A stretch of DNA of 11,228 bases from Lentisphaeria bacterium (GTDB taxonomy: Bacteria; Verrucomicrobiota; Lentisphaeria; Oligosphaerales; Oligosphaeraceae), in assembly GCA_016287975.1 (NCBI GenBank), contig JAEEXV010000153.1, positions 1 to 11,228 of the forward strand, given 5' to 3'. Shown piece after piece: positions 7,320 through 11,228 of this stretch. The position numbers and the translations under genes are program-made. The notes below the pieces were generated by a model. That model had not been told where the DNA came from. It saw only the letters and a list, made by a program, of their open reading frames with translations, and did not search any database. Numbering within the stretch: the first letter of the stretch is position 1; every line of letters starts with the position of its first letter.

Positions 7320-10300
7320 CTATTTCAGCGTGGTGCCGTCCCAGGTGTGGAGGAAGTTTCCGCCCTGGTACCAGACGGTGTCGAAGCCCGCCTTGAGGGC
7401 CGCGGGCTTGGCGAAGGCGCGCCAGATGTCCTGCGGGGTGGCGGTGGCGGGGAGGATGGACCACCTGCCGTCCTTCCAGAGGAGGGCGCCGTCGTTTTCG
7501 CGGATGGCGGGGAGGGGTGCGTACTTGGCGGCGAGGGCCTGTTTCTGGGCGGGGGTGAGGAGTCCTGGAAGCGGGATGTATGCGCGCTTCCACTTGAGGG
7601 GCTGCTGGATGAAGTCGCGGAGGGTGACGAAGTCGATGCCGTAGCCAGTGCGCATGAGGTAGTCGCGGCTGTATCCTGCGAACTTGCCGACCTGGGCATC
7701 GGGGAAGCGCCAGGCGCGGGTGAATTCGAGGAAGTTGACGGCCATGGCGATCTGGCTGTCGGCGGCGATTTCATTGGCCTGGAGGTCGCGGACTTCGCGG
7801 TCGTCCTCGCGGATGGTGCGCCAGAGGGCGGGATGGTCATACCAGTTGACGGTGTCGTGGAGGGCGAGATAGCGCACGAGGGCGCCGTGGGCGGCGGCGA
7901 AGAGGCGGATGCGGCGGTTGTCCTGGACGGTGGCGAGCATGGAGTGGCGGGAGACGCCAGAGCCGTCGGCATAGTCGGGGTTCAGGCAGTTCCGCACGTC
8001 GTTTTCGCCGATGGGGAGGATGCCGTGGAGGCGCGCGCTCTCGACGGGGTACATGAAGGCATGGGAGCGATCGAGGCGTCGGAGGCCGTAGGAGATGGGG
8101 CAGGATTCGAGGTCGAAGGTGCCCTTGTCGTAGAGGTTTTCGACGCCGAGGTGTCCTGCGAGGAGCATGCGGGTGTTGGAGCCCGCGTATTCCATGCCGT
8201 ATCCGAAGTAGAAGCCGAAGATGAAGCGGTCTCCGAAGTGCTTCTTGAAGCCCCGTGAGAGGACGGCGAGATTGTCGGCCTGGCGTTCGGCGACGAAGCG
8301 GAAGAAGATGTCGCGGGCGCGCGCGGCGGCGGGGGAGACGCCAGGTTTCCAGGGATGGTCGAGGGCGGGGTCGTCGAGGCTCACGAGCGGGGAGATGCCG
8401 CGTGCCTTCTGGTATTGCTCGAAGGCCTTGCGGGCGGCGGGGGAGACGTCGCGTTCGCCGACGTCCTCGCCCCAGAGCTGGAATTCGCCGCCGCGGAAGC
8501 CCATGATGAGGGCGCCTGAGACGGCGGCGCCGCAGGGGCGCTTTGCGATCCATTCCATGGAGTTGACGACGGTCTGGAGGGAGTCGTTGACCCAGATGTC
8601 GGAGCAGAAGGACTGCTGCGCGGAGCGGCCCTGCTTGGAGCGGTAGACTTCGTCGGGATGGGCGGCGACCCACCAGCCTGGGACGTCGATGCGGAACTTC
8701 AGGATGACGGCGGCCTGCGGGTCGAGTTCGAGGATGTCGAGCAGGCGCTTTTCAATGGCGGCCATGTCGTAGCGCATCTCCTTGGCCCAGGTGCCAGTGG
8801 CGACGCCGAGTTCATAGAGATGCCCGCCGATGTGGGACCAGGAGGTGAAGCGTTCGCGGGAGGCGACGTGGGGCGCGAAGGTGTAGAGGGACTGGCGGTC
8901 GGCGCCGACCGTGATGTCGTTGCGCAGCGAGGGCTTCGGGAACTTCAGGGGCTGCTTGGCGATGGGGGTGGCGGGCGGGGTGATGGTGATTTCGCCGGCG
9001 TGGATGACGAAGTCGGGGCCGATGACCTCGACGCGGTAGGTGCCGGGCTGCGCGAAGACCGAGATCAGCTGCTCGACGAAGAGCTGCTTGCTGCGGCCGC
9101 CGTAGACGCAGCGGGAGAAGACGGGGCATCCCGAGAGGCCGATGTCCTCGCCAGTCTTGGCGTCGGTGTATTTGAGGTCCAGGCCAGGGAAGGGGACCTC
9201 GGGCTTGACGTCGAGTTCCTTGGGCAGCGGGAACTCGATGGAGAGGAGTTTGCCTGCGGCGACGGTGCGGGTGGCCTGCACGGGTTTGACGGAGAGGGTC
9301 TTGGGGGGATTGACCTTGTGGAAGGGGATCTTCCAGGGCCCCTTGTCGCCGAAGCACTTGAGCGGTGCGGGGCGGCCGTCGGGGTGGGTGACGGTCCAGT
9401 TCTTGTCGGTGACGACGACGGTGGCCTTTCCAGTGTCGTCGAGCATGACGGCCTGGAAGATGACGCCGGCGGGGCCGTCGGTGTTCCTGGCGTGGATGAG
9501 GATGGAGTTCTTGCCTTTCTGGAGGAACGGGGTGAGGTCGTAGACCTCGACGGACTTCCAGTCGACGTCGGCGCCGACGCTCTTGCCGTTGAGGATGAGT
9601 TCATAGCCGTTGTCGGCGGTGATTTCGCAGATGGCGGTGGCGGGGATGCGGTCGAGGGTGAAGGAGTGGGTGAAGTCCATGGCGGGGACGCCAGGGTCGT
9701 TTTCGAACCAGAGCCATTCGGCGACCCACTGGTTGGCGGCGGGGATGGCGCCGAAGCCCTGCTTCTTCTTCGGTGGGGCCTTGACCTTGCCCTTGAGGAT
9801 GACGGGGTCCCAGTAGAAGGCCTCGCCGCGGTTGCCCGCGATGCCCAGGTCGAAGCGCAGGGAGGCGGAGTCCGCGGGCACGGTGAAGGTGATGTAGAGT
9901 TCGTCGGGTTCGGTGACGCCGCCTGGCACCTGGTGGAAGAAGAGCAGCCTGTCCTTGTTGGCCTGGTTGAAACTGTAGCACGACTGGAGCAGGCCCTTTT
10001 CGCTCTTGCCGCGAAGGTTGACCTTCAGGGTGTAGTCGCCCGCGGGCAGTTTGGTGACGGCGCGGTAGAAGGAATAGCCCTCCTGGCTGGTCTGCGTCAC
10101 ATGCATGACCTGGACGTCGTTCTCCTTCACGATCTCGAAGCGCGCGGCGGCCTGGACATTGCGCGCCGGCTTCCAGTTCTCCGAGTTCACGGGCGGCAGC
10201 GCATCCGCCACGGCGGCCGCAGAGACGGCGGGCTGCGCGGCGGGCTGCGGCGCAGCCTTGGGGGCGGTGCGGGCGTTGACCTTGCCCGCGAAGAGGACGG

Positions 10301-10763
10301 GGGCGCGGTAGATGGCCTCGCCGCGGTTGCCCGCGATGCCCAGGTCGAAGCGCTGCGAGACGGAGCCGTCGGGCACGGTGAAGGTGACATAGAGATCCTG
10401 CGGGGCCAGGTCGGCGGCTGGGATCGGCTTGTAGAAGATGAGGCGGGGCTTGTTCGACGCATCGAAGGCATAGCACTGCATCAGCAGGCTCTTCTCGGCT
10501 TTGCCGCCGACGTTGACTTTCAGCGTGTAGTCGCCTGGGGCGAGTCTGGTGACGGTGCGGTAGAAGGAATAGCCCTTCGGGGTCTCCTGCGTGACATGCA
10601 GCGCAATCGCGCCGTCCTGCGCCACGGTCTCGAAGCGCGCAATGGTCGTGTCGGCGTTCCGCGCCTTCTCCCACTTCACCTCAGCCAGATTCGGCAGCGA
10701 CTGCCCGCGCGCCAGCAGCGCCAGCGCCAACCACATCCCAATCCACAACGACACTCTTCTCAT
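7320..10763 (-). CDS. Secreted multidomain glycosidase-like protein, GH42-related barrel
   Basis: This 1147-residue exported protein starts at the ATG at 10763, which has TAGGAG six bases upstream; an earlier in-frame ATG at 10784 lacks such a site. A signal peptide is clear: MRR, a hydrophobic core at 4-18 and likely cleavage after ALLARG (20). Two homologous modules follow (31-162 and 197-327), joined by an Ala/Pro linker; then a galactose-binding-like module (345-463; WLWFENDPG, NGYELILNG). A beta-sandwich stretch leads to a TIM-barrel-like region (about 613-983) with GFRGGEFQLWG around Glu760 and GENDVRNCLN around Glu920, spaced like the acid/base and nucleophile of clan GH-A enzymes. The end (about 1060-1147) resembles the GATase-like domain of GH42 proteins. 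The protein likely acts on an extracellular or periplasmic glycan; substrate unknown. It precedes the PHP-glycosidase pair after a 250-bp repeat region, so it may be a separate unit. Confidence 0.85.
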   Translation of the reverse strand: MRRVSLWIGMWLALALLARGQSLPNLAEVKWEKARNADTTIARFETVAQDGAIALHVTQETPKGYSFYRTVTRLAPGDYTLKVNVGGKAEKSLLMQCYAFDASNKPRLIFYKPIPAADLAPQDLYVTFTVPDGSVSQRFDLGIAGNRGEAIYRAPVLFAGKVNARTAPKAAPQPAAQPAVSAAAVADALPPVNSENWKPARNVQAAARFEIVKENDVQVMHVTQTSQEGYSFYRAVTKLPAGDYTLKVNLRGKSEKGLLQSCYSFNQANKDRLLFFHQVPGGVTEPDELYITFTVPADSASLRFDLGIAGNRGEAFYWDPVILKGKVKAPPKKKQGFGAIPAANQWVAEWLWFENDPGVPAMDFTHSFTLDRIPATAICEITADNGYELILNGKSVGADVDWKSVEVYDLTPFLQKGKNSILIHARNTDGPAGVIFQAVMLDDTGKATVVVTDKNWTVTHPDGRPAPLKCFGDKGPWKIPFHKVNPPKTLSVKPVQATRTVAAGKLLSIEFPLPKELDVKPEVPFPGLDLKYTDAKTGEDIGLSGCPVFSRCVYGGRSKQLFVEQLISVFAQPGTYRVEVIGPDFVIHAGEITITPPATPIAKQPLKFPKPSLRNDITVGADRQSLYTFAPHVASRERFTSWSHIGGHLYELGVATGTWAKEMRYDMAAIEKRLLDILELDPQAAVILKFRIDVPGWWVAAHPDEVYRSKQGRSAQQSFCSDIWVNDSLQTVVNSMEWIAKRPCGAAVSGALIMGFRGGEFQLWGEDVGERDVSPAARKAFEQYQKARGISPLVSLDDPALDHPWKPGVSPAAARARDIFFRFVAERQADNLAVLSRGFKKHFGDRFIFGFYFGYGMEYAGSNTRMLLAGHLGVENLYDKGTFDLESCPISYGLRRLDRSHAFMYPVESARLHGILPIGENDVRNCLNPDYADGSGVSRHSMLATVQDNRRIRLFAAAHGALVRYLALHDTVNWYDHPALWRTIREDDREVRDLQANEIAADSQIAMAVNFLEFTRAWRFPDAQVGKFAGYSRDYLMRTGYGIDFVTLRDFIQQPLKWKRAYIPLPGLLTPAQKQALAAKYAPLPAIRENDGALLWKDGRWSILPATATPQDIWRAFAKPAALKAGFDTVWYQGGNFLHTWDGTTLK
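9783..10673 (-). repeat. Intragenic tandem duplication of an N-terminal module
   Basis: The segments 10278-10673 and 9783-10175 encode two copies of a roughly 130-residue beta-rich module. More than half of residues match by eye, including HVTQ, GYSFYR, GDYTLKVN, the FTVP strand and the terminal RFDLGIAGNRGEA. At the DNA level a 40-bp stretch is identical (9819-9858 and 10314-10353, offset 495 bp), which suggests either fairly recent duplication or ongoing gene conversion. The module resembles a carbohydrate-binding or adhesion domain in position and composition, but no named family was recognised. Confidence 0.9.
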
Positions 10764-10816
10764 GGCTTCTCCTACGGCTTGCATCCCGAACCAGGCACCC
10801 CTCCGTCCATGTCTCT

Positions 10817-10822
10817 AATATA
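10817..10822 (-). promoter_or_regulatory. Candidate -10 box for the secreted protein gene
   Basis: The minus strand reads TATATT here, 54 bp before the ATG at 10763, within the first AT-rich patch upstream of the gene. The best -35 position (17-bp spacing) reads about CGATTC, which is poor, as expected for a promoter that depends on an activator. The call rests on position and a five-of-six-like match only. Confidence 0.4.
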
Positions 10823-10934
10823 TGCCTTTCCGCTGGGTTGAATCGGGACGGAAATGCTGTTTTTTAGCATAATGGCGCTATCATGATGGAATCACAGAAT
10901 GGATGCCCGTTGCACGGCAGCCAGCAGAATGTCG
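10823..10934. other. AT-richer intergenic region with small hairpin
   Basis: No gene is supported here. A small inverted repeat, ATGCT (10854-10858) and AGCAT (10866-10870), surrounds a T-rich loop on the plus strand. The word GGCGCTAT followed within four bases by ATGG or nearly so occurs at 10874 and again at 11012, flanking the paired dyads. Composition is clearly lower in GC than the genes, in keeping with a regulatory region that may also serve a divergent gene beyond the right edge. Confidence 0.5.
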
Positions 10935-10995
10935 AAAATCGCCAAGATAGTCGGCGATTTCATTACAAAATTGCCAGAATAGTCGGCGATTTTAT
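10935..10995. promoter_or_regulatory. Paired dyad operator-like sites, 32 bp apart
   Basis: Two 29-bp near-identical copies begin at 10935 and 10967. The first contains AAATCGCC (10936-10943) and its perfect complement GGCGATTT (10953-10960) around 9 bases; the second has AAAATTGCC (10967-10975) and GGCGATTTT (10985-10993), one mismatch, around 9 bases. Both share ATAGTCGGCGATTT, so they can be read as direct repeats as well as dyads. Centres are 32 bp, about three helical turns, apart. They lie about 170-230 bp upstream of the secreted protein start. A regulator binding site is the best reading; a transcript hairpin pair is the alternative. Confidence 0.65.
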
Positions 10996-11030
10996 GGAAA
11001 ACAGATGAGACGGCGCTATATTATGGCAAG

Positions 11031-11228
11031 ACCCGCCTTTGAATCTTGAATCCTGGATCTTGACCCGCCTTTGAATCTTGAATCCTGAATCTTGACCCGC
11101 CTTTGAATCTTGAATCCTGGATCTTGACCCGCCTTTGAATCTTGAATCCTGGATCTTGACCCGCCTTTGAATCTTGAATCCTGGATCTTGACCCGCCTTT
11201 GAATCTTGAATCCTGGATCTTGACCCGC
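11031..11228. repeat. 32-bp tandem repeat array, continues past window edge
   Basis: Six full 32-bp units start at 11031, 11063, 11095, 11127, 11159 and 11191, with a 6-base partial seventh at the edge. Each unit begins ACCCGCCTTT and then shows 7-base subrepeats GAATCTT, GAATCCT, GGATCTT. Five units are identical; the second differs by one base (CTGAATCTT in place of CTGGATCTT). On the opposite strand the units read GGATTCAAGATTCAAAGG, sharing words with the 7080-7311 family. There are no variable spacers, so it is not a CRISPR array. No gene is seen in it. Confidence 0.97.

Noticed and set aside
7066..7593. Minus-strand frame encoding repeated Asp-Pro-Phe
   Set aside because: The repetitive part is a translation of the 9-bp DNA array, and the rest is out of frame with the real gene; no ribosome site or domain.
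7320..10784. Start of the secreted protein at the upstream ATG (10784)
   Set aside because: The ATG at 10763 has TAGGAG at proper distance and gives a standard signal peptide; the upstream ATG has no such site.
8658..10841. 727-residue plus-strand frame opposite the secreted protein
   Set aside because: Low-complexity Gly/Val/Asp/Ala composition without motifs; the opposite strand has a signal peptide, a ribosome site and recognisable modules.
11031..11228. CRISPR array
   Set aside because: The 32-bp units are directly contiguous with no variable spacers, and no cas genes are present.

Overview
The window reads as a piece of a GC-rich bacterial chromosome in which all six convincing genes lie on the minus strand. 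They run, in transcription order (right to left): a secreted multidomain glycosidase-like protein (7320-10763), a PHP-domain metal hydrolase (6158-7069), a cytosolic glycosidase-like protein (3174-6161), a GNAT acetyltransferase (2395-3105), a cupin/AraC regulator (1464-2384) and NADP-dependent isocitrate dehydrogenase (157-1386). The mix of large unusual glycosidases, a PHP protein and an AraC regulator, with purified-looking intergenic tandem repeats, suggests a PVC-group bacterium, perhaps Lentisphaerota. That is inference from gene style; no rRNA or other taxonomic marker is present.

From the right: 11031-11228 is a 32-bp tandem repeat running off the window edge. 10785-11030 is a comparatively AT-rich regulatory region with two tandem 8-9 bp dyads 32 bp apart and a plausible -10 box for the secreted protein. 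That protein has a signal peptide, two duplicated N-terminal modules, a galactose-binding-like module and a TIM-barrel-like region. The 250 bp after it hold a 17-unit 9-bp repeat plus inverted copies that can fold into a hairpin. PHP and the cytosolic glycosidase are translationally coupled by an ATGA overlap. After 68 bp with a second copy of the repeat word come GNAT and AraC, 10 bp apart. Icd follows after 77 bp that contain an AT-rich promoter-like stretch. The left edge (1-156) has another 9-bp array, built on CCGG, and a perfect hairpin.

Working model (inference): the secreted protein trims or binds an extracellular glycan, the cytosolic glycosidase acts on the imported product, the PHP protein removes or hydrolyses a phosphate-type group, and the cupin/AraC protein senses a sugar and controls the locus. 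Icd is ordinary central metabolism and probably independent. No transporter is seen here.

The most striking sequence-level signal is near-absence of the tetranucleotide CCGG: only 8 sites by eye in about 11.1 kb outside the left array, where base composition predicts around 100. The left array alone contains 9. No tRNA, rRNA, IS element or CRISPR was seen.
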